A stretch of DNA of 64,000 nucleotides from an uncultured Draconibacterium sp. (lineage in GTDB: Bacteria > Bacteroidota > Bacteroidia > Bacteroidales > Prolixibacteraceae), in contig NZ_OY771649.1 in assembly GCF_963674925.1 (NCBI RefSeq), positions 682,001-746,000 of the forward strand, given 5' to 3'. A program made the translations under genes and the position numbers. The notes beneath the pieces are model-generated. The model ran no database searches. It saw only the letters and a list, made by a program, of their open reading frames with translations, and was not told the origin of the DNA. This document shows positions 1 through 9,249 of the stretch, in pieces (within the stretch, counting starts at the first letter, position 1; each line of letters starts with the position of its first letter).

Positions 1-73
1 GTTGAGATTTCATGGTAAGAAATTTTTGGTTTATTTTGATTTTGACTGAAAATACGCTTTTTAGTTTAAAGCT

Positions 74-787
74 TTAATCGCTTTCTATTTCAAAACTGTT
101 TACGGTTTGAAATTGCCAGATTTCCACCACCTGCGAAACCGGAATTTCATAAGGCGAATAATTTCGGTTTAACGAAACCAGTAAGATTTTTTTATCTTCT
201 AAACGTTTGTAAACCAGTTTAAAAACTATACCTTCATCTTTGGTCACCACAATACAGGCTTTGCCATTTTTTATACTGGTCCAGTCTTCTGCAAACGAAC
301 AGGTTACCCACGAGCCTTCTTTTATGGGCAACATCGAATCGCCCTGAATCTGGAAGGTCCGGTATGTTTTGTCCTCCGGCAGAAATGGAAGTTTGAATTT
401 GGGCAGCGATGCAATAAAATCCAGATCGCCATAGCTGTTGGTGTAGCCGGCCTGCGCTTTTACCGGAACCATTTCAATGTTTTCTTTGCCCTCTTTATCT
501 ACCGAAATTGTCAGTAGTCGTAGCTTACGTCCGGTAACATCCACATCAAATCCTTTTTCGATTTGCGAAAGTTGTTCTTCCGACAAAACTTCCAGCCGGT
601 ATTTAATCAATGCATCGAGCGATACATTAAAATACTCCGACATTTTTATGAGCACAGGAAAAGGCGGCTGCACATTTTTTTCGTATCCGGAAAGGGTCGT
701 GCGTGTTAATCCCAGCTCTGTTGCCAGATCCATTTGCGATTTTTTGCGGCGCTTTCTTAGGAATTTTAGGTTTTCTGCGAAATGCAT
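74..787 (-). CDS. XRE-family HTH / S24 LexA-like autocleaving repressor
   Basis: A 237-residue two-domain regulator. Residues about 8-62 form an XRE helix-turn-helix, and residues about 105-225 an S24 (LexA/UmuD/CI) peptidase domain. The expected parts of the self-cleavage machinery are visible: an Ala-Gly scissile pair at A113-G114 (KAQAGY), the nucleophile S151 in QGDSMLP, and a general-base lysine K190 (VFKLV). By family precedent, RecA filaments trigger cleavage and release the operator. It is divergent from dinB with a 139-bp gap carrying phased repeats, so control of dinB-dnaE and of itself is the natural inference. It could instead be a stress-responsive CI-type regulator not tied to RecA. 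Confidence 0.88.
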   Translation of the reverse strand: MHFAENLKFLRKRRKKSQMDLATELGLTRTTLSGYEKNVQPPFPVLIKMSEYFNVSLDALIKYRLEVLSEEQLSQIEKGFDVDVTGRKLRLLTISVDKEGKENIEMVPVKAQAGYTNSYGDLDFIASLPKFKLPFLPEDKTYRTFQIQGDSMLPIKEGSWVTCSFAEDWTSIKNGKACIVVTKDEGIVFKLVYKRLEDKKILLVSLNRNYSPYEIPVSQVVEIWQFQTVNSFEIESD

Positions 788-897
788 AGTTGAGTATTTT
801 ATTGTTTTCTGTCATTTCGAAGGAAGAATGACTGAGAAATCTTTCTCCAATGAAACAGATTTTCCTTCCAAATATAATAAAAAATGACTAAATTATA

Positions 898-940
898 GTC
901 GAAATAATGACGAAAATATCGACATATTGAATCGAAATAT
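898..940. promoter_or_regulatory. Candidate operator repeats for the S24 repressor
   Basis: Three CGAAA-type direct repeats begin at 900, 911 and 932, spaced 11 and 21 bp, so on the same helix face. The first and the end of the second also form an imperfect dyad, GTCGAAAT (898-905) and ATATCGAC (916-923). They cover the start of dinB. Binding by the adjacent repressor is inferred. Confidence 0.4.
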
Positions 941-2141
941 TGTACATATTGATCTGGACACCTTTTTTGTGTCGTGCGAAAGGCTGATGAACCGTGAGTT
1001 GATCGGCAAACCGGTGTTGGTTGGAGGTGTCAGCGGACGGGGAGTGGTGGCGGCCTGCAGTTACGAAGCGCGGACATATGGCGTACATTCGGCTATGCCC
1101 ATGCAAATGGCACGCCGGCTTTGTCCCGAGGCCATTGTAGTAAAAGGAAACAGCTCCATTTATAGCAAATTCTCCGATGAGATAACCGATATTATTAAAG
1201 AAGGGGCACCGCTTTACGAAAAATCATCAATCGACGAGTTTTATATTGATGTAAGCGGAATGGACAAATTTTACGGTTGCTACAAATGGGCACAGGAACT
1301 ACGCGAACGAATTATCGATCAAACACATTTACCCATTTCTTTTGGGCTGTCAAGCAATAAAACGGTGTCGAAAGTAGCTACGGGAGAAATAAAACCCAAT
1401 GGTTATCAGCAAATTGAATACGGGCACGAAAAAGAGTTCCTGGCACCGCTGCCGGTGAAAAAAATTCCGATGGTGGGCGATCAGACTTATAAAATGCTGC
1501 TGAGCATGGGAATCCGTTATGTGAAAACCATCCAGGAGATGCCCATTGAACTGATGGACAAAGTGATGGGAAAGAACGGGATTGTGTTGTGGAAAAAGGC
1601 GCAGGGAATCGATAATTCGTTGGTAGAACCTTACCACGAGCGGAAATCCATTTCGTCGTCGCTGACTTTTGAGAAAGATACCATTGATGTGCAGGCACTG
1701 AAAAAACTGTTGCTGGCCATGGCCGAAAAGCTGGCTTTTTACCTGCGCAACGGAAACAAACTAACGTCGTGTGTTACGGTAACCGTGCGTTATTCCGATT
1801 TTGATACCCGCACCCGCCAAAAACGCATTCCGTACACTTCGCTCGATCATACGCTAATTCAAACCACCATGGAGCTTTTTGATCAGCTGTACACGCGTCG
1901 GGTTTTGGTGCGGCTGGTGGGCGTGCGTTTTAGTCATTTGGTGGGCGGGAGTTACCAGATGAAACTGTTTGAAGACGATACCAAACTGATAAATCTGTAC
2001 CAGCGTATGGATAAGATTCGCAATCGTTATGGGCAAAATGCCGTGCAGCGAGCTTCAACATTGGGAACACGTGGTATCGGACAAATGAGCAATCCGTTTA
2101 ACGGCCAACCACCGGTAATTCCGGCACACAGAAGGATGTGA
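927..2141 (+). CDS. dinB: DNA polymerase IV, Y-family translesion polymerase
   Basis: A 404-residue Y-family polymerase. The N-terminal HIDLDTFF places catalytic acids at D9 and D11, and SSIDEFYID supplies D103-E104. A clamp-binding motif QMKLF lies at residues 344-348. The start is taken as TTG at 927 because it gives the typical family N-terminus and no in-frame ATG lies just upstream. The role is error-prone bypass of DNA lesions. It is followed by a DnaE-type polymerase on the same strand after 138 bp and faces a LexA-like repressor, which supports damage-inducible expression. The 20 or so C-terminal residues after the clamp region are Pro/Arg rich and not recognised. Confidence 0.93.
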   Translation: MNRNIVHIDLDTFFVSCERLMNRELIGKPVLVGGVSGRGVVAACSYEARTYGVHSAMPMQMARRLCPEAIVVKGNSSIYSKFSDEITDIIKEGAPLYEKSSIDEFYIDVSGMDKFYGCYKWAQELRERIIDQTHLPISFGLSSNKTVSKVATGEIKPNGYQQIEYGHEKEFLAPLPVKKIPMVGDQTYKMLLSMGIRYVKTIQEMPIELMDKVMGKNGIVLWKKAQGIDNSLVEPYHERKSISSSLTFEKDTIDVQALKKLLLAMAEKLAFYLRNGNKLTSCVTVTVRYSDFDTRTRQKRIPYTSLDHTLIQTTMELFDQLYTRRVLVRLVGVRFSHLVGGSYQMKLFEDDTKLINLYQRMDKIRNRYGQNAVQRASTLGTRGIGQMSNPFNGQPPVIPAHRRM

Positions 2142-2285
2142 ATTAAGTGATGATGATTAACGATTTAAGAATAATGAAGGACAAAATGATCAGCGAGCAG
2201 TCGCAGTGTTCAGAACCAATGGCTAGTGACCAGTGACTGGAAACTGATTTAGGCATTCTCGCATTAAAGCATTTACGCATTGTTT

Positions 2286-5200
2286 ATGTTACTAAACAGC
2301 CATACATATTACAGCTACAAATTCGGTACGCTTTCTATCGATGAGTTGATTGATGAAGCGATCGGGAAAGGTTACAATTCGCTGGTGTTGACCGATATCA
2401 ACAATACTTCGGCCACCATCGATTTTATCCGCCGCTGCGAGGGAAAAGACCTGCGTCCGGTTGTGGGCATCGATTTCAGGAACGGAGCCCAGCAGCAATA
2501 CATTGGCATTGCCGGAAACAACAGTGGCTTTCAGAAGTTGAACGAGCACCTGACGATGCATTTGCACGAAGAGGCTGATTTTGCTGAACGAGCTCCGGAA
2601 ATGGAGGACGTGTATTTTATTTATCCGGTTGGGAAAGTGCATCCCAAACTGTTGCGCGAGAATGAATTCATTGGTGTAAAACCAACGCAGATAAGCAAAA
2701 TATTTGGCGACCTGCGCAACCACCGGGAAAAACTGGTAGTACTGCAGCCGGTTACTTTTCGGAACAAACGCGATTTTAATATCCACCGGCTTTTGCGCAC
2801 AATGTACAACAATACGCTGTTGAGTCGCCTGCCCAAAAGTGAAGAAGCCAGTCCGGATGAGATTATGTTTCCGCAGGAAAAGATCAGGGAGGTATTTCGC
2901 GATTTTCCGGATATTATTGAAAATACACAGCGTTTAATCAACAGTTGCTCCATTCATTTTACCTTCAAAAAAGCCAAAAACAAAAAATGTTTTACCAACT
3001 CGCCCGAAGAGGATTTTGAATTGCTGACAAAACTGGCGAACGAAGGGTTGAAATATCGTTTTAATAATCCTTCGGAGGCTGTGGTTGCGCGAATGGAGAA
3101 AGAACTGGCGGTGATTCGGCAAATGGATTTTGCTGCGTATTTTCTTATCAATTGGGACCTGGTGGAGTATGCCCGCCGCGAAGCTTGTTACTATGTGGGG
3201 CGGGGAAGTGGCGCCAACAGTATGGTGGCTTACCTGCTGCGGATTACCGATGTCGATCCCATTGAACTGGACCTGTATTTCGAGCGTTTTATTAATCCTT
3301 CGCGGCAAAGTCCTCCTGATTTTGACATTGATTTTGCCTCGCGCGACCGCGATCATATTACGCGCTATATTTTCGACCGGCATGGCTGGGATCACACAGC
3401 ACTGGTGGGAACTTACATCACTTTTCAGTACAAATCGGTGGTTCGTGAACTGGGCAAAGTGTTTGGTTTGCCCACACACGAAATCGAAAAACTACAAAAA
3501 GTAACCGATTTTGGTAGTCTGGATGATATTGGGAAACTTGTACTTCAGTACAGTAAGTTGATCCACGGTTTTCCGAGCCATTTGAGTGTACATTCCAGCG
3601 GCATCCTTATTTCCGAAGAGCCCATCAGTGCGTACTCGGCTACCATTATGCCGCCAAAAGGTTTTCCTACGGTACATTTTAGTATGCTCGAAGCTGAAGA
3701 CATTGGTTTTGCCAAATTCGATATTCTGGGGCAGCGTGGGCTAAGCAAAATTCAGGATGCTATTCAGCTGGTACAGGAAAATGCCAGTGCCGAAATTGAT
3801 ATTCACGATCTGAGGACATTTAAGGAAGATCCGCAAATAAAAGAGCTGCTGAAACGTGGAAATACCATCGGGTGTTTTTATGTGGAATCGCCGGCCATGC
3901 GTATGTTGCTCACCAAACTGGAGGCTGACGATTACCTGCGTTTGGTGGCGGCCAGTTCCATTATTCGCCCGGGTGTGGCGCAAAGTGGAATGATGCGCGA
4001 GTACATTTTGCGTTACCGCGACCGCAGCCGTTGTGTGGCTGCAAAAGCCGAAGCTCCGGCACTTTATAAGTTACTGGAAGAAACCTACGGCGTGATGGTT
4101 TATCAGGAAGATGTAATAAAAGTGGCTCACCTTTTTGCCGGCCTCACACTGGCTGAGTCGGATATCTTACGCCGCGGTATGTCGTGGAAATTCAAGCAGC
4201 GCAACGAATTTGGAAAGATCAAAGACAAATTCTTTTCCAACTGTGCCGAACGTGGTTATGCCCTCGATTTGGTAAAACGTGTGTGGGAGCAGATCGAGAG
4301 TTTTGCCAATTACGCCTTTTCCAAAGGACATTCGGCGTCGTATGCAGTGGAGAGTTTTCAGGCGCTGTTTATAAAGGCGTACTATCCGCTGGAGTATATT
4401 GTGGCAACCATCAATAACGGCGGTGGTTTTTACCGCACCGAATTGTATGTGCATGAGGCACGCATGCACGGGGCAACGATTTTTCCGCCTTGTGTTAACC
4501 GCAGCGAAAAACAGACCGTGATTAACGGAAAAGTCATTCATCTTGGCCTGGGGTTTTTAAAAAGCCTCGAAACAAATACGATAAATGCCATTTTGAAAGA
4601 GCGTTACCGGGGCGGTTATTACCACAGTTTGCAGGATTTCCTGGAGCGTGTGCCCATTTCGCTGGAGCAGTTGAGTATTTTGATCCGGATTGGCGCCTTT
4701 AACTTTACCCGGAAATCAAAAAAGGAACTGTTGTGGAATGCACATTTTATTCTTTCGAAATCGAAAAAGACTGCACCCGAACGCACTTTGTTCAAGCAGG
4801 AAGTGAAGGAGTTTAAAATTCCGGAGCTGTATTACCACCCGCTTGAAAATGCTTACGATGAAATTGAACTGCTGGGTTTTCCGGTTACCTGTTCGCCTTT
4901 TCATTTGCTGGAAAATATGCAGCTGCCGCCAACCACTGCCGCCGACCTGGCTTTTCTGATAAACCAGAACGTGGCTATTGTAGGAAGTTTGGTGCATGTA
5001 AAACGCACCCGAACCAGCGATGGAAAGACGATGAGTTTTGGTGTGTTCATCGATTTTAAAGGGCATTGGATCGACACGGTGCAGTTTCCTGAGGTTGCCG
5101 CACGTTACCCTTTTTCGGGTGGTGGTTGCTACCTGATAAAAGGAAGAGTAGTGGAGGAATTTGGCTTTCTTTGCATCGAAGCGGCTGAAATATACCGCCT

Positions 5201-5303
5201 GCCCAATGAAAATATGGAAGAACCGTCAACACGGTTAAAGGCGCCGGATAAAAGTAAAATACTGCAGGCTCATGTTGCCGAAGATGCCAAATTGTTAAAT
5301 TGA
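2286..5303 (+). CDS. dnaE: DNA polymerase III alpha-subunit paralogue, probably error-prone (DnaE2/ImuC-like)
   Basis: About 1005 residues from the ATG at 2286 (a TTG at 2280 is possible). Order: N-terminal PHP domain, palm/fingers of the C-family polymerase with the catalytic pair in PDFDIDF (around residues 344-349), helix-hairpin-helix region, and a C-terminal OB fold (VAIVGSLVHVKRTRTSDGK). It is shorter than typical replicative DnaE (about 1160 or more) and lacks the tau-binding tail, which fits the DnaE2/ImuC type. The PHP motifs look degraded: LNSHTYYS and LTDINNT lack expected metal-binding histidines. Linkage to dinB and an S24 repressor argues for damage-induced synthesis rather than genome replication. 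I cannot exclude that it is the only DnaE, though that seems unlikely. Confidence 0.85.
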   Translation: MLLNSHTYYSYKFGTLSIDELIDEAIGKGYNSLVLTDINNTSATIDFIRRCEGKDLRPVVGIDFRNGAQQQYIGIAGNNSGFQKLNEHLTMHLHEEADFAERAPEMEDVYFIYPVGKVHPKLLRENEFIGVKPTQISKIFGDLRNHREKLVVLQPVTFRNKRDFNIHRLLRTMYNNTLLSRLPKSEEASPDEIMFPQEKIREVFRDFPDIIENTQRLINSCSIHFTFKKAKNKKCFTNSPEEDFELLTKLANEGLKYRFNNPSEAVVARMEKELAVIRQMDFAAYFLINWDLVEYARREACYYVGRGSGANSMVAYLLRITDVDPIELDLYFERFINPSRQSPPDFDIDFASRDRDHITRYIFDRHGWDHTALVGTYITFQYKSVVRELGKVFGLPTHEIEKLQKVTDFGSLDDIGKLVLQYSKLIHGFPSHLSVHSSGILISEEPISAYSATIMPPKGFPTVHFSMLEAEDIGFAKFDILGQRGLSKIQDAIQLVQENASAEIDIHDLRTFKEDPQIKELLKRGNTIGCFYVESPAMRMLLTKLEADDYLRLVAASSIIRPGVAQSGMMREYILRYRDRSRCVAAKAEAPALYKLLEETYGVMVYQEDVIKVAHLFAGLTLAESDILRRGMSWKFKQRNEFGKIKDKFFSNCAERGYALDLVKRVWEQIESFANYAFSKGHSASYAVESFQALFIKAYYPLEYIVATINNGGGFYRTELYVHEARMHGATIFPPCVNRSEKQTVINGKVIHLGLGFLKSLETNTINAILKERYRGGYYHSLQDFLERVPISLEQLSILIRIGAFNFTRKSKKELLWNAHFILSKSKKTAPERTLFKQEVKEFKIPELYYHPLENAYDEIELLGFPVTCSPFHLLENMQLPPTTAADLAFLINQNVAIVGSLVHVKRTRTSDGKTMSFGVFIDFKGHWIDTVQFPEVAARYPFSGGGCYLIKGRVVEEFGFLCIEAAEIYRLPNENMEEPSTRLKAPDKSKILQAHVAEDAKLLN

Positions 5304-5339
5304 AAAATAGCCCAATTGTATTGTGTCTTAATAGTTTTT

Positions 5340-5476
5340 CGCCATGCTTTAGCTTGGCGATAGAAAACTGAAGAAAGAGGCGGCTTTAGCCTTTAATCTT
5401 ACTTTAACGGCTAAAGCCCTTTACTTTTGAGATGTCAGTATCACCGCACTAAAGTACGGTGCAAAACATTGATACT
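5340..5476. repeat. Cluster of three hairpins sharing a CTTTAG/CTAAAG core
   Basis: The 303-bp gap after dnaE holds three inverted repeats: 5340-5359 (CGCCA...TGGCG around GCTTTAGC), 5382-5418 (GGCTTTAGCC...GGCTAAAGCC, perfect arms) and 5442-5461 (CACCGCACT...AGTACGGTG). The third is enclosed by AGTATCA (5437-5443) and TGATACT (5470-5476). They resemble REP-like dispersed palindromes. One may also act as a terminator for dnaE, although no clean T-run follows. Confidence 0.55.
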
Positions 5477-5606
5477 TCTTTGTGGCTTCGTGTCTTTGTG
5501 TTTAAAACAACCCACTTAAACACGAATAACAGAAAGACTTTTCCAAATATCTTTTCCAATTCAAAATACTTCTAACTACATTTGAGTTTCATCAAAATTA
5601 AACTTA

Positions 5607-6650
5607 GTGAAGGCGGTTTATTACGAAGAATTCCAGGGAAAAGTTGAAATCAAAGAAGTTCCCAACCCAACGGTTTCGCCCGATAGTGTGATCATAAAAG
5701 TTGGAGCCACAGGGCTTTGTCGCAGCGATTGGCATGGTTGGATGGGGCACGATCCGGATATTATTTTACCGCATGTTCCGGGTCACGAGCTGGCCGGTAC
5801 CATTGTTGAAGTTGGTTCAGAAATCAAAAATTTTAAGGTTGGCGACCGTATTACGGTTCCATTTGTAAGCGGTTGCGGCTGTTGCCCCGAATGCCAGACA
5901 GGTAATCAGCAAGTATGTGACAACCAGTTTCAACCGGGATTTACGGCCTGGGGATCGTTTGCCGAGTTTGTGGAAATAAAATATGCCGATATCAACCTGG
6001 TGCATCTGCCCAATGAAATAGATTTTGTTACAGCTGCCAGTTTGGGATGCCGCTTTATCACCTCGTTTCGTGCAGTTATCGACCAGGGGAAAGTTACAGC
6101 CGGACAATGGGTGGCAGTGCACGGTTGCGGAGGAGTAGGATTATCTGCCATAAATATTGCATCAGGTGCAGGCGCGAATGTAATTGCAGTCGATATAGAT
6201 GATGCAAAATTGCAGTTGGCGAAAGAGTTAGGCGCAAACATTCTGATTAACGCAAAAGATACACAGGATGTTCCTGCTGAAATTATAAAAGTTACCGATC
6301 GCGGTGCGCATCTTTCCATCGATGCGCTGGGCAGCCAGGAAACCTGTTTTAATTCCATTTCCTGTTTGCGAAAACGGGGGAAACATGTGCAGGTTGGATT
6401 AACAACTGCCGATCATAAACACCCGAAAGTGCCCATGGATAAAGTGGTTGCTCACGAAATTGAAATATTGGGTAGCCATGGAATGCAGGCATTTCGCTAC
6501 AATGCTGTTTTTGAAATGATAAAAGCGGGCAAGGTAAATCCCGAACTTTTGCTGGGTAAAACCATTTCGCTTGAAGAAGCGCCTGAGGCATTGATGAATA
6601 TGAATAAATTTGAAAACCTGGGAGTTACCGTTATCAATAATTTTAAATAA
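5607..6650 (+). CDS. Zinc-dependent alcohol dehydrogenase (MDR family)
   Basis: A 347-residue medium-chain dehydrogenase/reductase starting at GTG. The GroES-like N-terminal domain has catalytic-zinc ligands C38 and H60-E61 (GHE). The structural-zinc lobe has C90, C93, C96 and C104 in the C-x2-C-x2-C-x7-C spacing, plus an extra C92. The Rossmann domain carries HGCGGVGLS, with VDIDDAKL following, where an acidic residue suggests NAD preference. It should interconvert an alcohol and an aldehyde or ketone; the substrate is not readable. It stands alone after the hairpin cluster and is followed by the omega-amidase gene after 89 bp. Confidence 0.9.
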   Translation: MKAVYYEEFQGKVEIKEVPNPTVSPDSVIIKVGATGLCRSDWHGWMGHDPDIILPHVPGHELAGTIVEVGSEIKNFKVGDRITVPFVSGCGCCPECQTGNQQVCDNQFQPGFTAWGSFAEFVEIKYADINLVHLPNEIDFVTAASLGCRFITSFRAVIDQGKVTAGQWVAVHGCGGVGLSAINIASGAGANVIAVDIDDAKLQLAKELGANILINAKDTQDVPAEIIKVTDRGAHLSIDALGSQETCFNSISCLRKRGKHVQVGLTTADHKHPKVPMDKVVAHEIEILGSHGMQAFRYNAVFEMIKAGKVNPELLLGKTISLEEAPEALMNMNKFENLGVTVINNFK

Positions 6651-6739
6651 TGGAACGCTGATGACACAGATAAATCTGATTTACGCTGATATCAGTGACT
6701 ATCTGAAAAGTCAGTGTGCTCAGCGTTCAAAATAACAAA

Positions 6740-7507
6740 ATGGAAAACCTGAAAATTACCATCATCCAACCCGATATAATCTGGGAGAGACCAGTCGCAA
6801 ACCTGGAAAAATATTCCAAGTGGCTTGAAAACATCGAAGCGACAGATGTAATTATTCTTCCTGAAATGTTTACGACTGGTTTCTCTATGCATCCGGAAAA
6901 GTTAAAGGAGCAAATGATTGGCCCATCTGTAAAATGGATGCAGCAAGTAGCTGCGGATAAAAATGCGGCCATGGTTGGAAGTCTAATTATTGAAGATGAT
7001 GGAAAGGTGTATAACCGTGCGCTTTGGGTATTTCCTGAAGGTAAAATTGAAACGTACGATAAACGCCATTTGTACAGCATGGGGCAGGAGCATTTACATT
7101 ACTCTCCCGGAAAAGACAAATTAATCGTCGAGTACAAAGGCTGGAAATTCTGTCCGCAAATTTGTTACGATCTACGTTTCCCGGTTTTTGCCCGAAACCT
7201 GGAAGATTACGACGTTGTATTTTATATGGCTAACTGGCCATCGCCACGTCATCATGTTTGGAAAAATCTGCTCATTTCGAGAGCCATTGAAAATCAGGCC
7301 TATTGTTTTGGAATAAACCGTGTCGGAATCGATGGTACAGGTATAAGCTATTTGGGCGATTCGGCATGTATTTCTCCTAAAGGAATTGCCGAGTTTATAG
7401 GAGAAAATGAAACGCTTAAAACATTTGAAATTTCCTATTCCGAATTACATAATTTTAGACTAAAATTCCCCTTACTTTCTGACCGGGATAATTTTAAAAT
7501 CCTTTAA
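6740..7507 (+). CDS. yafV: Omega-amidase, nitrilase superfamily (YafV/Nit2-like)
   Basis: A 255-residue carbon-nitrogen hydrolase. The catalytic triad is visible: E42 in LPEMFTTGF, K108 in YDKRHLY and C142 in ICYDLRFP. These flanking motifs and the later ANWPSPR and RAIENQAY blocks match the YafV branch, which deamidates alpha-ketoglutaramate and alpha-ketosuccinamate. The start is set at ATG 6740; a longer GTG start at 6716 adds residues not typical of the family. It probably repairs dead-end products of glutamine transamination in the cytoplasm. Confidence 0.92.
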   Translation: MENLKITIIQPDIIWERPVANLEKYSKWLENIEATDVIILPEMFTTGFSMHPEKLKEQMIGPSVKWMQQVAADKNAAMVGSLIIEDDGKVYNRALWVFPEGKIETYDKRHLYSMGQEHLHYSPGKDKLIVEYKGWKFCPQICYDLRFPVFARNLEDYDVVFYMANWPSPRHHVWKNLLISRAIENQAYCFGINRVGIDGTGISYLGDSACISPKGIAEFIGENETLKTFEISYSELHNFRLKFPLLSDRDNFKIL

Positions 7508-7539
7508 AAGACATTATATTGAAAAACTCCTATAGGTTG

Positions 7540-7561
7540 TATAACTAAATAAATAGTTATA
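7540..7561. repeat. Short inverted repeat downstream of the amidase gene
   Basis: TATAACTA (7540-7547) and TAGTTATA (7554-7561) are perfect arms around 6 bases. No T-run follows, so it is not a clear terminator. The arms resemble half-sites of the palindrome at 7617-7630 in reversed order. Confidence 0.35.
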
Positions 7562-7616
7562 TAATACACAGTAAATCAATACTGTATAGTACTCATGCTT
7601 CAAATAACTAAGATTT

Positions 7617-7650
7617 TAGTTTGTAAACTAACTTATTAGTTGTATGTTTG
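7617..7650 (+). promoter_or_regulatory. Promoter with overlapping palindromic operator (candidate BlaI site)
   Basis: A Bacteroidota-type promoter: -33 box TTTG at 7620-7623, 19-bp spacer, -7 box TATGTTTG at 7643-7650, upstream of the TonB gene at 7748. The 14-bp palindrome TAGTTTGTAAACTA (7617-7630) covers the -33 box exactly, the classic place for a repressor. The same TAGTTTnnAAACTA occurs at 9267-9280 before the BlaI-type gene. Confidence 0.6.
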
Positions 7651-7747
7651 TTCACATAACGGATAACTGAAAGATAGCCATAAAGAAGATGTTGTTTTTA
7701 CTATTAACGAACGGTTAACTTAAGAGTAATAACAAAATTTGAAGATT

Positions 7748-8437
7748 ATGGAATGTAAAAAAACACAGAAAGCAGATCTAGAAGGAAAACGAAACACCTT
7801 CTTTTTAGTTGGTCTAGTAGTTGCGCTGGGAACCATGTTAGTGGCGTTTGAATGGACAACGTCGCCCAACAAAGCCGATTCCCTGGGAATGATTCAATCG
7901 CTTGAAATCGAGGAAGAAATTATTCCGATTACACGCGAACCGGAGGTGAAACCACCGCCGCCACCGCCACCACCGAAAGTGATTGAGGTGCTCAATATTG
8001 TTGACGACGATATTGAAATAGAAGATGAACTTTTAATAGAGGACACTGAAGCTGATGACGAAACAATTATTGAAGTGCAGCCCATCGTTGAAAGTATGGA
8101 TGAAGAAGAAGAGGCTGTTGATGAAGTATTTGTGATAGTGGAAGAAAGCCCCGAATTTCCGGGCGGAACAAAAGCTTTGTATCAATACATCAGTTCACAC
8201 GTTCGTTACCCGGTAATTGCGCAGGAAAACGGAATACAGGGAAAAGTATATGTAAAATTTGTAGTTGATGAAATTGGAAATGTAAGTAATGCCGAGGTGT
8301 TAAGACCTGTAGAAGCGTCGCTGGATAAAGAAGCCCTGCGGGTTATAAACGGCTTGCCACGATTTAAACCAGGGAAACAACGCGGCAAACCGGTAAAAGT
8401 ATACTACAATGCGCTAATTACATTTCAGTTGCAGTAA
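7748..8437 (+). CDS. TonB-like energy transducer with C-terminal TonB domain
   Basis: A 229-residue protein from ATG 7748 (a TTG at 7739 is less likely). It has a cytoplasmic basic head, one membrane segment at about 18-36, a periplasmic linker with eight consecutive prolines (69-76), then a very acidic stretch (about 86-126). The TonB C-terminal domain (about 130-229) contains SPEFPGG, GIQGKVYVKFVVDE and the conserved ASLDKEALRVI and FKPGKQRGKPV motifs. The architecture is that of a full TonB, which couples the proton gradient to outer-membrane receptors, but no exbB/exbD is nearby. It is probably co-transcribed with the next gene (34-bp gap). Confidence 0.85.
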   Translation: MECKKTQKADLEGKRNTFFLVGLVVALGTMLVAFEWTTSPNKADSLGMIQSLEIEEEIIPITREPEVKPPPPPPPPKVIEVLNIVDDDIEIEDELLIEDTEADDETIIEVQPIVESMDEEEEAVDEVFVIVEESPEFPGGTKALYQYISSHVRYPVIAQENGIQGKVYVKFVVDEIGNVSNAEVLRPVEASLDKEALRVINGLPRFKPGKQRGKPVKVYYNALITFQLQ

Positions 8438-8471
8438 ACGTTTTGAATTTAACCATTAATAGAAAAGAATT

Positions 8472-9227
8472 ATGAAAAAATTTATTGTATTCATTTTGGC
8501 TGGCTTGTTAACCGTGAGTGTATTCGCACAGGAGAATAATAAGGAAAAGGGTGTATTTGTTATTGTTGAAGATATGCCTGAATATCCCGGAGGTGACTTA
8601 GCCATGCGCGATGATATTGCAGCGTTGGTAAAATACCCTGAAGCAGCGAAAGATAATGGAATTCAGGGGAAAGTATATGTTACTTTCGTTGTAAATGAAG
8701 AGGGCAATATTGAAGATGCCAAAATAGCCCGTGGTGTTGATCCGTCGCTGGATAAAGAGGCATTACGGGTTATGAATGCGCTGGATAAAACCTGGAAGCC
8801 TGGAAAACAAAAAGGCGTTCCTGTTAAGGTAAGTTATACAGTGCCAATCAAGTTTGCCCGGGATGGAGGAGCAGCTGAAGAGAAAAAAATCGCTAGAGGA
8901 GAAGGTTCTGATGCCGTATTTTTTATTGTGGAAGACATGCCCGAATTTCCCGGGGGCGACGAAGCATTAAAAAAGTACATTGCCAATGCGCTTACATATC
9001 CTGAAATTGCTCAAAAGAAAGAAATCGAAGGCAAAGTATATGTTTCGTTTGTTGTAGAAAAGGATGGCTCGGTTGGTGATGCTAAAATTGAACGTGGAGT
9101 TGATCCATCGTTGGATAAAGAAGCACTTCGGGTAGTAAAAGCTTTGCCCATGTGGAAACCTGGAAAACAACGTGGCGAACCTGTTCGTGTTCAGTATACT
9201 GTTCCAATTAATTTTGCCTTAAATTAA
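8472..9227 (+). CDS. Secreted protein with two tandem TonB C-terminal domains
   Basis: 251 residues with a signal peptide (about 1-19, ending ...VSVFAQ) and no other membrane segment. Two TonB-C domains follow, about 29-137 and 150-251. Each has the P-E-(Y/F)-PGG start, GKVYV(T/S)FVV, VDPSLDKEALRV and W-KPGKQ(K/R)G-PV blocks. Lacking the TonB anchor and proline linker, it is a free periplasmic pair of TonB-C domains and cannot transmit membrane energy in the usual way. Its domains closely resemble the C-terminus of the M56 protein at 9714-11132. Function unknown; a decoy, ligand-binding or feedback role is conjecture. Confidence 0.85.
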   Translation: MKKFIVFILAGLLTVSVFAQENNKEKGVFVIVEDMPEYPGGDLAMRDDIAALVKYPEAAKDNGIQGKVYVTFVVNEEGNIEDAKIARGVDPSLDKEALRVMNALDKTWKPGKQKGVPVKVSYTVPIKFARDGGAAEEKKIARGEGSDAVFFIVEDMPEFPGGDEALKKYIANALTYPEIAQKKEIEGKVYVSFVVEKDGSVGDAKIERGVDPSLDKEALRVVKALPMWKPGKQRGEPVRVQYTVPINFALN

Positions 9228-9249
9228 CAGCATAACAGCACTATTTTTT

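Noticed and set aside
477..887. A 136-codon plus-strand ORF over the S24 gene
   Set aside because: It is antisense to a well-supported gene and has no recognisable domain.
5340..5476. A CRISPR array, because of repeated short palindromes
   Set aside because: The repeats differ from each other, spacing is irregular and no cas gene is near.
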